From the NCBI GenBank assembly GCA_942493315.1, contig OW818690.1:372001-436000 (forward strand): a stretch of DNA of 64,000 nucleotides. Direction: 5' to 3'. This document shows, one piece after another, positions 15,701 through 30,700 of the stretch. Origin of the DNA: UBA5429 sp942493315 (lineage in GTDB: Bacteria > Bacteroidota > Bacteroidia > Bacteroidales > WCHB1-69). Both the position numbers and the translations under genes were made by a program. Below the pieces are notes generated by a model. That model was not told where the DNA came from and did no database searches. It was given only the letters and a program-made list of their open reading frames with translations. Within the stretch, counting starts at the first letter, position 1; each line of letters starts with the position of its first letter.

Positions 15701-18700
15701 TGTAAATGATAATTTGGACAATTATCAACATACAATAATGGATTTAGTTCACCATTTGAAGAAGTCCAGGTACAAACACCCGGATCATTATCAATAATCA
15801 TGTCAGGTTGACAAACAAGATATGGATTTTCATCATCAACAACCACAATTGTAAAGTCACAGGTTGTAGAATTTCCTCCGGCATCAACTGCTCTGTAAAC
15901 AATATGATAGGTGCCCGTATCTAGTTGCTCTCCATAGAATGGACCTCCAACTGATTCTTCTGTTAAGGAAACTACTCCACAATTATCTTCAGCGACAGGA
16001 ATACTCCATATCACTCCATTGGCACAATTGGCATCAATACCTATTGTAAAGACTTCTCCATTTGGACAATTTACAAAGGTTGGAGCTTGGTTATCAGTTA
16101 CAGTAACTGTAAAGCTACATGTACTTGTATTACCTGCTGCATCTTCTACATAATAAGTAACAGTTGTAATACCTAATGCAAAAATACGATTTGCAGTTGG
16201 TGTTCCATTAGCTGCATTTTGAGGTGTATAAACAAAAGCATTATGAGGACCATCAATTGTACCATCAGGATTAGTATATCTTACAGTATAATTAACAACT
16301 TCACAATTATCGGAAGGTACTGGAATTGACCATGAATATTGACCTTCACAATCTCCTGTACTTCCTGTAGATGAAGTAATGGTTGTAGTTAAACCTGTAC
16401 ATGATACGACTGGTGCTTGATTGTCAACAACTGTAATATTGAAACTACATTCTGATGTATTTCCTGAAGCATCTGTTGCTACAAATCTATTGGTTGTTGT
16501 TCCGACTGGGAATACTGAACCACTTGGAAGACCTTCCACTTGAACTAGTGGTTCTGGTCCACCGTTTAATAATTCAATCGTTACTAAACCATTTCCGGTA
16601 TTGTAACCAGCAACATTAGTTTGATTTAATCCGGAATTAAAGGAAGAACCTCCTTGGCCAATGCCCATATAATTTCCATATCCACCATTATATCCACCTC
16701 CACCACCGGAATTCTGTGTATGACCTCCACTAGCACCACCACCGAAACCACCATAAGAATTAGAAGGATCACAAGCAGCATCAACTCCACCTTGGCCTCC
16801 ATTAACGAAACTCTTTCCACCTCTAGCATTATCATAATCTAAAGCATCTTCGTTAAATCCACCTCCACCAGATGCCCCACAACCATCATATTCTCCAGCT
16901 CCTGCAGTTCCGGTACCGCCAAAATCAATTCGTCCATCACCACCATTTCCCATTCCTGATCCGGCTCCTCCTCCTGCTACAACTAATGGAGTATTGGTTG
17001 AAGTGGCAACAAATGTACCACCGCCACCACCAGCATTGTTTCCTTGATGGCCTACTAAAATTCGAATCACATCTCCGGCAGTTAAATTAAATTCACCGGA
17101 AATATCTGTTCCTTTACCACCTGTCTCTCCACCATCTGAACCACCTTGAGCTCCTAATGCTCTAATTTTATAAGTTCCTGTATATGGAACAGTCCATTCT
17201 TGTATCCCTTGGGTAACAATAGTCACATCTCCCTCTAAATCAGTTCCTACATATGCTGCATTCACTTGAATTTGAGTTGGTCCGTTTGATCCGCTTGCTC
17301 CTGCAGTTGTGAAATTTAAAGGACCAACTGTTACAACAGGTAATACACAATTATCTGTTATAGTTGGTTCAGCATAAGTTACTAATGCTCCACACTCTCC
17401 TGATGTACTATTAACAGTTGTATCATTATGACATGTGATAACTGGATCTTGAGTGTCTATTACGGTGATTGTAAAACTACAAGATGTAGTACTGTCAGGT
17501 AATGTATTGTGAGTTAATGAATATGTAATAGTATTTAATCCCTTATTGAAAATAGTTGCAGGTAGATTTCCATTTCCAGAAGCGGTTGTTGCTCCGGTAA
17601 CAGCAAAAGAAAGTGTATGTGAATTACATGGATCAATAATTAATACCGGATTAAACTGATTTTCTAAAGAAGTCCATGAACATAAATTTGTAACTGTATT
17701 TACTATTACGTTTGTTGGGCAAATAATTATTGGAGCTACATAAGGTTCAGTTCCAATCGTTACACTAGCTGAAGTTGTACAGCCATTAGCGTCAGTGACG
17801 GTTACTGTATAATCATTCGCTGCTAAACCAGTTGCTGTTCTGTTATTTAATCCCGCATTATGGCTCCATCTATAAGAATATGGGGTTGTTCCACCTGTCA
17901 CGGTAACAGTAGCACTTCCATCATTTCCTCCATTACAACTTACATTTGTAACACAACTTGGACATCCAAAATTTGCAACTACAGCTGTCGGTTGATCGAT
18001 TGTAAATGCAACATAATAAGTACAACCAATTGCATCTGTTACCAATACATTGTAATCACCTGCTACTAAATCCGAAAATGATCCCGATGCAACTCCCGCT
18101 GCTCCATTGATAGAATAGGTATATGGTGAAGTTCCGCCTGTTGCACTTACAAGGGCTGTTACTGTACCGCCAAAGCAATTGATGTTGTCAACTGTTACTG
18201 TAGCGACTAAAGTACTATTTATATTTACAATATTAAATCCTGTATCAATAGGACAAATTCCATTTGTATGAGCAATAAAGTATCCAGCAGGTAACTGATC
18301 AAAAGTTGTTCCGGAATTTTGAGTTATACCATTTAGCGTGATTTGAGATCCATCACTACTAGTTAATATAACTGATCCTACAGCAGCATTACATTGAGTA
18401 TGGGCAGAAATATTGATAGTTACTTCAGGTGATTTTTCATTGAGAACAAAATAAACAGTTGCTTCATCACACGCAACAGGAGTTCCATTGTCACATACTT
18501 GATAAATAAATTGATCAGGACCATAATAACATGGATCAGGATGATAAATAAATGATCCATTTGAATTTAAAGTAACATAACCATGTTGAGTATTTGAAAT
18601 CAACACTAAATTCAAAGATTGTGTGTTTTCTTCAGGGTCATAATCATTGGCAAGTATATTACCACTAATATTTACATCTTGGTATCCAGTATAATGATCA

Positions 18701-21700
18701 TCAACTGCCACTGTAGAATTATCATTGAATGGATCAGGAATGATATCAATGGTTACAAATGCATTATCGCACTCAATTGGTGTTCCTAAATCGCATACTT
18801 GATACTCAAAAGTTACTTGTCCAACAAAATTGTTTGTAGGGGTAAAAGTAAACGTTCCATCATTATTTAAAGTTAATGTTCCATTTGTTTCTGCTGTACC
18901 TCCGGAAATTAGGGTCACACTTGAAGTGTTGAGATTGTTATCTGGATCATAATCATTATTGAGAACTGTCCCATGTATTGTTGTATTTATCGGACTAATA
19001 TATGCATCATTGTTAGCAATAGGAGGATTATTTTCAGTTTCATCAGGAGTTGGTACTATATTAATGTAAACAACTGCATTATCACACAAAACAGGTGATC
19101 CATCATCACAAATTCTATAGGTAAAGGAATCTTGTCCTGAATAATTATCACTTGGAGTATAAGTATATGTACCATCTGAAAGTAATGTGACAGTTCCATG
19201 TATAGGTTGAGTAACCATTGAAAGAGTAATATCATCTCCATCAGGTTCTAAATCATTAGTTAGAACATTTCCACTTACAGGAATATTTACGAGTGTGGAG
19301 TTAATATCATTTAATGCGATAGGAGGATTATTAACTTTATTAATCAATAAGTAAACCGTTGCACTATCACATGCTGAAATTGTGTTATTGTCACATACTT
19401 CATACACAAATTTGTCAGGTCCATAATAACCTACATTAGGTGTATAGATGAATGTTCCATTACTATTTAATACAACAGTACCATGTAATGGGTAAAATAC
19501 AGGAGTTGTATTTAAATTTTGAGTATTGCCTTGTGAATCATAATCATTAGGAAGAACAGTTCCAGTAATAGGATTATTTTGTGTACCATAATAACTATCA
19601 TCAACTGCAATTGTATTGTTTGTAACAAATGGATTTGGAAGAATATCTATGTAAACTAATGCATTATCACATGCTACAGGTAATCCTAAATCACAAATCC
19701 TATATTCATAGGATACTTGACCCACAAAATTAGTATTAGGAATGTATGTAAATGTACCATTACTATTAAGTGTTAAATTTCCGTTTGTTGCAGCTGTACC
19801 TCCTGAAATTAACGTAACGCTTGAAGTATTTATATTATTATCAGGATCATAATCATTTGTAATTATGGTACCGATAACAGTTGTATTTATTAATCCTTGG
19901 TATGCATCATTTACAGCTATTGGAGGATTATTTTCATCTAAACTAGGAATTGGTAATACATTAATTGTAACAATTGCTTGATCACATAATGCAGGTGTTT
20001 GATTATCACATATTTGATATGTGAATGAATCTTCTCCAACAAAACCGGTAGATGGAGTATAGTTATATGTTCCATTGGCATTAAGAACAACAGTACCATG
20101 AGAAGGATATACAACAGGTGTAGTATTAACAACAATAGGTTCACCATCAGGTTCACTATCGTTTGTTAGCATGTTTCCTACTACAGGTGTATTAATCCAA
20201 GTTGAGTTAACATCATTAATTGCGATTGGAGGATTATTAACTTCATTAATAACTAAATATACAGTTGCAATATCACATGCTTGTGGAGTGCCGTTATCAC
20301 ATACTTGATATCTGTATTGATCAGGTCCGAAATAACCTGGATATGGTGTATAAACAAAACTTCCATCAGATTGTAATACTACTAATCCATGTGTAGGATT
20401 GCTTACTGGTGTCGTATTAATCGTTTGAGTATTACCTTCAGAATCATAATCATTGGTCACAATATTGCCTACTATTGGTGAATCTTGTTGCCCAATATAA
20501 CTATCATCGACTGCTATAGTTGTATTAACATTAAATGGATCAGGTAAGATATCTATGGTTACAATCGCATTATCACAATAAACAGGCGAACCTGTATCAC
20601 ACATTCTATATTCAAAACTTACTTGTCCTACATAATTAGTAGTTGGAACAAAACTAAAGGTTCCATTGGAATTTAATGTCAACGTTCCATGGGTCGCTGC
20701 GGTTCCTCCGTCAACTAAGGTTACACTTGTTGCATCAATATTATTGTCAGGATCATAGTCGTTACTTAAAACTTTTCCTGTTACTGTTGTATTTATTGAA
20801 CCTTGGTATGCATCATTTACTGCTACCGGAGGATCGTTGACAGGAGATTGTTTAGTTGGAATAATTGAAATAGTGACAACCGCTTCATCACATAATGCAG
20901 GGGTTTGATCATCACAAATTCTATAAGTGAAGGAATCTTCTCCTGTATATCCTGTTATTGGGATATAGGTATAGGTTCCGTCGGAATTTATAACTACTGA
21001 ACCATGACTTGGATTCAGAATAGGTGTTGTTGTTACTACTATATTATCTCCATCAGGTTCACTGTCGTTTGTTAATATTTGTCCTGATACTGGTGTATTG
21101 ATCAATGTTGAGTTTACATCATTGATGGCAATCGGTGGGTTATTAACCTTATTAACAACCAAATATACAGTTGCAATATCACAAGCAACAGGTGATCCAT
21201 TATCACATACCTGATATCTGTATTGATCCGGCCCGTAATAACCTGGACTTGGTGTATATATAAAGTCACCATCAGAATCTAAAACGACTGAACCATGAGT
21301 AGGATTTGATATAGGAGTAAGCACAACCGTTTGTGCATCCCCTTGTGGATCATAATCATTGTTTAAAATATTTCCAATGATTGTTTCATCTTGATCTCCA
21401 ATATAACTATCATCAACGGCAATAGTTGCATTAGCATGGAAAGGATCCATCAAAATATCAATAGTTACTATTGCTCTATCACAATAAACAGGAGTTCCTA
21501 AATCACATACTTCATACTCAAAATAAACTTGTCCAAAGAAATTTGTTGTGGGTACAAAGGTAAATGTACCATTAGCATTTAAAGTCAAAGCACCATTGGC
21601 TGAGGCTGTTCCTGCTGAAACTAATGTAACACTTGAAGGATTTAAATTATTATCAGGATCATAATCATTGCTTAAAACACTACCATTTAGAGTAATATTC

Positions 21701-24700
21701 ATAGTTCCTTGATAGGCATCGTTAACTGCAACCGGAGGATCATTTCCTGCAGTTTGTTGTTCAGGAATTATAGATATCGTTACAATGGCATTATCACAAA
21801 ATGCAGGTGTTCCATCATCACAAATTTGATAGGTAAAGGAATCCTCTCCAATATAATCTGTTGTTGGAGTATAGGTATAAGTCCCATCAGAATTGATTAT
21901 TACAGTTCCATGTGTTGGTGAAACTACAGGAGTAGTGTTAACTAAAATATTATCTCCATCAGGGTCGGAATCATTTGTATAAATCTGTCCTGATACAGGC
22001 GTATTAACAAGAGTTGAGTTTATATCATTAACAGCAATTGGAGGATTGTTTACTGTATATAAAGTTAAGTAAACTGTTGCAATATCACATGCAATAGGAG
22101 ATCCGTTATCACAAACTTGATACTCGAATTGATCAGTTCCAATATACCCTGAAACAGGTGTAAATGTAAAATCGCCATCAGCTTCTAAAGTTAGTGTTCC
22201 AAATAAAGGTGGTGATACAACAGTAGTGTTTATTGTTTGAGTATTAGACTGAGGATCATAATCATTTGTTAAGATATTCCCTGTAATATTTTCATCCTGA
22301 GGACCTAAGTAATGGTCATCAACAGCTACAGTATTATTTGTATTAAATGGATTTGGAAGAATGTCTATGGTTACAATCGCATTGTCACATAAAATATTGG
22401 AGTTTGGTGTTCCATCATCACACATACGATATTCAAAACTTACCTGTCCAACAAAATCAGTACTTGGTAAATATGAAAAAGATCCATTGTTATTTAATAT
22501 TAAAGTTCCATTAGTGGCTGCAGTTCCACCTGAAACTAAAGTAACACTGGTATAATTAAGATTATCATCAGGATCATAGTCATTAGATAGTATTGTTCCT
22601 AATATTTGGGTATTTATTAATCCTTGGTATGCATCATTAATAGCAACTGGAGGATTATTAATTGACTCAATTGGAGTGGGAATTACTGAAATGGTTACGA
22701 TTGCATTATCACATAATGCAGGGGTTTGGTTATCACAAATTCTATAGGTGAAGGAATCTTCTCCTGTATATCCTGTTGTTGGGGTATAGGTATAGGTTCC
22801 GTCGGAATTTATGACTACTGAACCATGACTTGGATTGGATACTGGAGTAGTGGTTACTACTATATTATCTCCATCAGGTTCGCTATCATTGGTTAATATT
22901 TGTCCTGATACTGGCATGTTTATCAATGTTGAGATTACATCATTGATGGCAATCGGTGGGTTATTGATCTTATTGATTGTCAAATAAACAGTTGCTATAT
23001 CACATGCTTGTGGAGTGGCATTATCACAAACTTGATAGCTGTATTGATCAGGCCCGTAATAACCCGGTTGTGGAGTATATTCAAAACTTCCATCAGATTG
23101 TAATACTACTGATCCATGTACAGGATTGCTTACTGGTGTTGTATTGATTGTTTGGGTATTTCCTTCTGAATCGTAATCATTAGTCAAGATATTGCCTGTT
23201 ATTGGGGAATCTTGTTGTCCATTATAACTGTCATCTACAGCTACTGTGGTGTTTACATGGAATGGATCAGGTAAGATATCAATAGTAACAATCGCATTGT
23301 CACATAAAGCTGGTGTACCTGCATCACACATTCTGTATTCAAAACTTACTTGTCCTACAAAATTAGTATTTGGAACAAAACTAAAGGTTCCATTTGCATT
23401 TAAAGTTAAAGCACCATTGGTCGCTGCTGTCCCTCCACCTACTAAGGTTACACTGGTGGCATCAATATTGTTATCTGGATCATAATCATTACTTAACAAT
23501 GTTCCTGTTACTGTTGTATTGATTGAACCCTGATATGCATCATTTACTGCTACCGGTGGATCATTGTTTGGGGTCTGTTCTCTTGGAATTACGGATATTG
23601 TAACCACAGCATTATCACATAATGCAGGCGTTTGGTTATCACAAATTCTATAAGTAAATGAATCTTCTCCTGTATATCCGTTTGTTGGGGTATAGGTATA
23701 GGTTCCATTTGCATTAATCACTACTGACCCATGACTTGGATTCACAATAGGTGTTGTTGTTACTACTATATTATCTCCATCAGGTTCACTGTCATTTGTT
23801 AATATTTGTCCTGAGACAGGGGTATTGATCAATGTTGAGTTTACATCATTGATGGCAATCGGTGGATTATTTATCTCATTTATAGTCAAATAAACAGTTG
23901 CTATATCACATGCTTGTGGAGTGCCATTATCACATACCTGATATCTGTATTGATCAGGTCCGTAATAACCTGGATATGGGGTATATACAAAACTTCCATC
24001 AGATTGTAATGCTACTGTTCCATGGAGTGGATCACTTACAGGTGTTGTATTGATTGTTTGTGTATGACCCTCTGAATCGTAATCATTCGTCAAAATATTT
24101 CCTGTTATCGTTGCATCTTGTTGACCAATATAACTGTCATCTACAGCTACTGTGGTATTTACATTGAAAGGATCAGGTAAGATATCTATGGTTACAATCG
24201 CATTGTCACAATATATAACTGAAGTAGGTGTTCCATCATCACACATACGATATTCAAAACTTACTTGTCCAACAAAATTAGTATTTGGAACAAAACTAAA
24301 GGTTCCATTTGCATTTAAAGTTAAAGCACCATTGGTCGCTGCTGTCCCTCCATCTACTAAGGTTACACTTGTTGTATTAATATTGTTGTCAGGATCATAA
24401 TCGTTACTTAAAACTGTTCCTGTTACTGTTGTATTGATTGAACCCTGGTAAGCATCATTAATAGCAATAGGAGGATTATTAATTGACTCCATTGAAATAG
24501 GTATTACTGATATTGTAACTACAGCATTATCACATAATGCAGGAGTTTGGTTATCACAAATCCTATATGTGAAGGAATCTTCTCCTGTATATCCTGTTGT
24601 TGGAGTATAGGTATAAGTTCCATCGGAATTTATGACTACTGAACCATGACTTGGTGAAACTACCGGAGTGGTGTTAACTACTAAATTATTTCCATCAGGA

Positions 24701-27700
24701 TCACTGTCGTTTGTTAATATTTGTCCTGATACAGGGGTATTTATAAATGTTGAGTTTACATCATTGATGGCAATCGGTGGATTATTGATCTTATTGATTA
24801 CCAAATAAACAGTTGCTATATCACATGCTTGTGGAGTGCCATTATCACATACTTGATAGCTGTATTGATCTGGTCCGTAATAACCCGGTTGTGGGGTATA
24901 TACAAAGCTTCCATCAGATTGTAATAATACTGATCCATGGAGTGGATTTGAAACTGGTGTTGTATTGATCGTTTGGAGTTCACCTTCTGGATCATAGTCA
25001 TTTGGGCGTACTTTACCAGTTATAACTGCATCTTGTTGCCCAATATAACTGTCATCTACTGCTACTGTGGTATTTACATGGAATGGATCAGGGAAGATAT
25101 CTATGGTTACAATGGCATTGTCACATAATGCAGGTGTTCCCAAATCGCATACTTGATATTCAAAACTTACTTGTCCTATATAATTGGTAGTTGGTGTGTA
25201 CGAAAATGCCCCGCTTGGATTTAGTGTTATTGTTCCATGAAGAGCTGCCGTACTTCCATCTACTAAAGATACCCCTGATGGGTTGATATTATCATCTGGA
25301 TCATAGTCATTACCTAAAACAGTTCCATTGACTGATGTGTTTATAGCACCTTGATATGCGTCATTTACTGCTACCGGTGGGTCATTGTTTGGTGTTTGTT
25401 CTCTTGGTATTACTGAGATCGTTACCACAGCATTATCACATAATGCTGGAGTTTGGTTATCACAAATGCTATAAGTGAAAGAATCTTCTCCTGTATATCC
25501 TGTTGTTGGGGTATAGGTATAGGTTCCGTTGGAATTTATGACTACTGAACCATGACTTGGATTTGATACTGGAGTAGTGTTTACTACTATATTATCTCCG
25601 TCAGGTTCACTGTCGTTGGTTAATATTTGTCCTGATACAGGCATGTTAATCAATGTTGAGTTTACATCATTGATGGCAATCGGTGAGTTATTGATCTTAT
25701 TGACTGTCAAATACACAGTTGCTATATCACATGCTTGTGGAGTGCCATTATCACAAACTTGATAGCTGTATTGATCAGGCCCGTAATAACCCGGTTGTGG
25801 AGTATATTCAAAACTTCCATCAGATTGTAATACTACTGATCCATGTACAGGATTGCTTACTGGTGTTGTATTGATTGTTTGGGTATTCCCTTCTGAATCA
25901 TAATCATTGGTCAAGATATTGCCTGATATTGGGGAATCTTGTTGTCCATTATAACTATCATCATTTGCCACGGTTGTGTTCACATTAAAAGGATCAGGTA
26001 AGATATCTATAGTAACAATCGCTTTGTCACAAATTGCAGGTGTTCCCAAATCACAAACTTGGTATTCAAACCAAACTTGTCCAACATAGTTGGTAGCTGG
26101 TGTAAAGGTAAAGGTTCCATCGGAGTTAACTACTAATGCACCGTGTGATGTAGCTGTACCATTGTCGGTTACTGTTACACTTGTTGTATTAATATTGTTG
26201 TCAGGATCATAATCGTTACTTAAAACTGTGCCTGTTAGTGTTGCATTGAAAGAACCTTGGTAGGCATCATTGACTGCAACTGGTGGATCATTGTTTAAGG
26301 TTTGTTGTTTTGGAATAACAGAGATTGTTACAACAGCACTATCACATAATGTTGGGGTTTGGTTATCACAAATTCTATAGGTAAAGGAATCTTCTCCGGT
26401 ATATCCTGTTGTTGGGGTATAGGTATAGGTTCCGTCTGAATTTATGACTACTGAACCATGACTTGGTGTTAATACCGGAGTAGTATTTATAGTTAGAGGT
26501 TCTCCATCCGGCTCACTGTCATTGGTTAATAGATTTCCACTTACAGGCGTATTTATTAAGGTTGAGTTTACATCATTAATGGCGATTGGTGGATTGTTAA
26601 TTTCATTTATGGTTAAATTAACAAAAGCACTATCACAATCAACAATAGCATTATCATCACACACTTTGTACTTAAACTGATCCGAGCCATAGTATCCTGG
26701 AAATGGTGTATATGTAAATGTTCCATCAGCATTTATAGATACAGTACCATGAGTAGGTTGAGCTAACAATGTAGTTGAAACCAGTTGATCATCGCTTTCT
26801 GGATCGGTGTCATTTGTTAAAACATTTCCTAATATTTGAGCATCTTGGTTCCCTGAAAAGTTATCATTATTAGCAGTTGTTTTATTGATTAATGTATTTG
26901 CTCTTGCAATAACCTTTTCAGTATAATCTGAAGTCACTGCAATGGTATTCATAACATTAGAATTAAGATTAATGAAATCTTGATCTACATGGAAATTTAA
27001 TGAATATGTCCATACCTCACTCGTTTCTAATGTTCCATTTGAATTTAGATCTCCTGCAAAATTAGTCAATGTATAAACTGTGCCAAGAGGTATGGTATCC
27101 ATAACTACAACATTTGGCAAGTCTAAAGAGCCTGTGTTAGTTATTGTTATTGTATAACCTAAATCTACAGGTTGGCTAATAACCGGAATATCAACAGTTT
27201 TAGTAACTGATATTGATGGGGATTGGAATTTAAGAGTATAGGTACAGGTAGAAGTATTTCCACAATCATCAACAGCGGTCCATTCAATATCATAAGTACC
27301 TAATCCAAAAGTGTACCCTTCTAAAGTATTAGGATTAGTATGACCTGTAACATTGTGTGTTACAGAAGCAAGATGACAATTATCTGAAACTGATAAATAG
27401 TCAAATAAATTATCATAAACTGTAAAACTTGTTGTTCCTGGGTTAATAAATATTTCTTGAGTCGAACTAAAACAATTGATTACTGGTGCAACATTATCGT
27501 CAATTGTAATTGTTTGAGTACAAGTTGATACATTCCCTGAATTATCTTTTACAGTCCAAGTTCTGATAACAGTTGTTGGACAAGTTCCTGTTTGTAATTC
27601 ATCAATATACAATACTTCATCGATAGTACAGTTATCAGAAGCGACTCCATTATTAGGAACAGAGCTAAATTCAGTATAAGATGAAACTTGCGAAATTGTA

Positions 27701-30700
27701 GAATATACAGGAGAAGTAATATCGGATAATGAACAGCCTGAGATTGCTCTTGTTGATGGACAAGTTGTGATCACAGGATTTACATTATCATTAACTGTCG
27801 TTGAAATAGTGTCGGAATTATTCGTTGAAACAGGGTCAGTTGTGGCTGAAGAAACAGTAGCAGTATTTTTGATATTACCACAAATACTATTAGAAATAGA
27901 ACCAATTAAATTTAAAGTAGCTGTCTGTGAGGGAGTCATAGCACCAATAGTCCAAACATTTTCACTCCAAAAACCTACAGATGGTGAGGAACTACTCAAT
28001 ACAAAACCTGTAGGAAGTATATCATTTACAACAACTGAAGAGGCATTAGAAGGTCCATTGTTCGTAATTGTAATAGTATATGTTAGATCACCTCCTGGGT
28101 TTAAAGAAGTAACAGATGCTGTTTTTGCGATAGACATATCGGCACCAAACAAACCAAAATCCTTTTGACAAGTTGATTCATTAATATTTGTAAATGAGAT
28201 CGGAAATACTCCGGTAGCCGGAGCTGAAACAGTATATTGAGTAAGAATATTTGGATCTATCCTAACAACATAATTTGTTGCAACAGGAGTATGATATAAA
28301 ACGGTAACATCATCAAAATAAACAATATCATCAGCAACCATTGTGGCACTTCCTGATGAAACAAATCTTATTGTTGTATTAGCAGAAATGAATGGAGTTA
28401 TGTTAAAATTAAGCGTTCCTGTTTGGTTACCATCAGCACCGGTAAATCTATGAAGATGTGTCCATGAAGTTGGAGTAGCAGATGTTGCTATTTGTAAATC
28501 AACATAATCCCCAATCTGAATATCCATACTGGTTTCTGTATATTTCAATGTTAAATTTGCTTGAGTAGATCCACTTAAATTTAGAGTTCTATAAGCCCCT
28601 TTAACGGTATTTGCAACAGAACTAATTTTAAGTCCATTAGCTGCTGTTATTGTTATTTCTCCCAAGTCAAATCCGTTTGATTCGCCAATTTTTGTCCACG
28701 ATTGAGATGTCCAAGAAGTTGTTCCATTCGTTTGATTAGGTGTAGTATTATCAGAAAAATTATCAATATAGGAATTTTGAACTGAAGGAGGAACCATATT
28801 AAATACATAGTTTCCATATTGATCAGTAGTCCTTGTTGTAATTAGAGTATCTGCCCCATCAATAATTTGGTTATTGTTTAAATCATTATAAATGGTAACA
28901 ATTTTATTAGATGCAAATGTTTCATTAGAAGAATAAAGTCCGTCTGCATTAATATCATAAAATAGTGTCCCTGAAATGGTATTTTGACTGGCTACAGGGA
29001 AACAAGAAACATCAACATTAACAGTAGCAGTGGCACAAATAGCCGGATCATCGGTACTACAAACACTATATACGAAAACATCAGTTCCTGTATAACCAAA
29101 AGTTGGGGTATAAGTTATGGTTCCATCAGGATTAGTTGAAATAGTACCATGAGTGGGTTGTTGTAGAGTTCCGCCGACAGTAACAGTAGAAGGATTAGGA
29201 AATCCAACAACATCATTAGTCAATACATTGATATTAGTTGGCGTATTAATAGCAATATTTTTGGAGTCGTCAGAAGCAGTTAAATGTGCAAGAACTCCAA
29301 GATAATTGTATTTTTCACATTGTCCGATGGTGTTAAATTGGGCAGATTGTGTGGACAATGTAGAAGCAGAATAGGAGCCATTAGTATTTAAAGGGTTCAC
29401 CTGAACAATATAGCAGGTATTTGCTTTATTATAAACCAATTCCACATCATCAATCCAATAGTAATCATCTGTATTAACGACACTATTAACTCTAAATTCA
29501 ACTGTATTAGAACCGTTTGCATTATACGATGATAATGGTAAAATCATTGGTATATATGTTACATCTGTTCCATAATTTTGTCCATCATTTATTGTTAGCA
29601 CTAGAGAACCATTAAAATAAATATTTAATTCTTCACCAGAATTATCAAGATCTGCTCTTCTGTATTTGAATTTTAAAGTAGCAGAAGTTGCATTAGTAAA
29701 AGTAAATGATCTTGATATACCATGTAAAGGGGAACTTGCTCCATTGTGTGACAATCTTATGGCATTTCTATCAGCACCTGAAGAAACATCAGTCATTATC
29801 CTTACATATCCTGAAGATACTACATTGTCATCGTTTTGTTCCAACCATTCACTTGACCAAATCAATTCTCCGTCATTTCCAACAAAAGAAGCAGTAGGAT
29901 CAAAATTATCTTTAGCTTTATATCCATTAATTACACTAAAAGAATAGTTACCTGACAAGTCTGTAGTTGTTGAATGAGATACCATTTCTGATCCATCAAT
30001 AACACTATTGCAATTTTCATCAACATATAGATCAACTCCAACCCCTCTTGCAAAAGACTCTCCTATATCATAAGTTCCATTATCGGATAACTGTTCAATA
30101 AAAACTTTTCCGTTAATTACATTTTCATTTACAGTAGCAGAACAGCTCGCGATTGAAATTGTCACAGTTGCAATATCGCAAGTGTTTATATATTCATTTG
30201 AACATAAATTGTATTCGAATTGATCTATTCCTGTATAACCGTTATCTGGTGTATATGTAATTGTTCCATCATAATTATTTTGAATTGTTCCATGAGCAGG
30301 TTGGACTAACCCTGAGGTAGATATTGCTCCCTCATTAGGAGTACATAAAAATCCGAAGTCATTTTCCGAAATATCAATTATTATAGGTGTATTAATATCT
30401 GTAGTTGTTACATCATCGTTAGCTACTATCAGATTTTGCATACATTTAGGTTCCAATGCATATCCAACGTCCATGGCTGGTGATCCTACATCAGCTCCAT
30501 TTGAGTTTTGTCCCCAAACAGCAGCGAAAGTAACTGAATCACAAGTATAAATAACTAAGCCAGATTGATCATTATCGGAATCATAAATCAAAAATGATTG
30601 TAATCGATTTATTGGAACTGCGATATCATAAGGTAAACCACTGGGGCTCATTGTGTTAGAAGTTCCAGTCAAATTTCCATTATATTTGATATAAATAGTT

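Noticed and set aside
27767..28168. A 133-codon plus-strand ORF
   Set aside because: Antisense to the DUF11-like part of the giant protein, which has clear domain logic on the minus strand.
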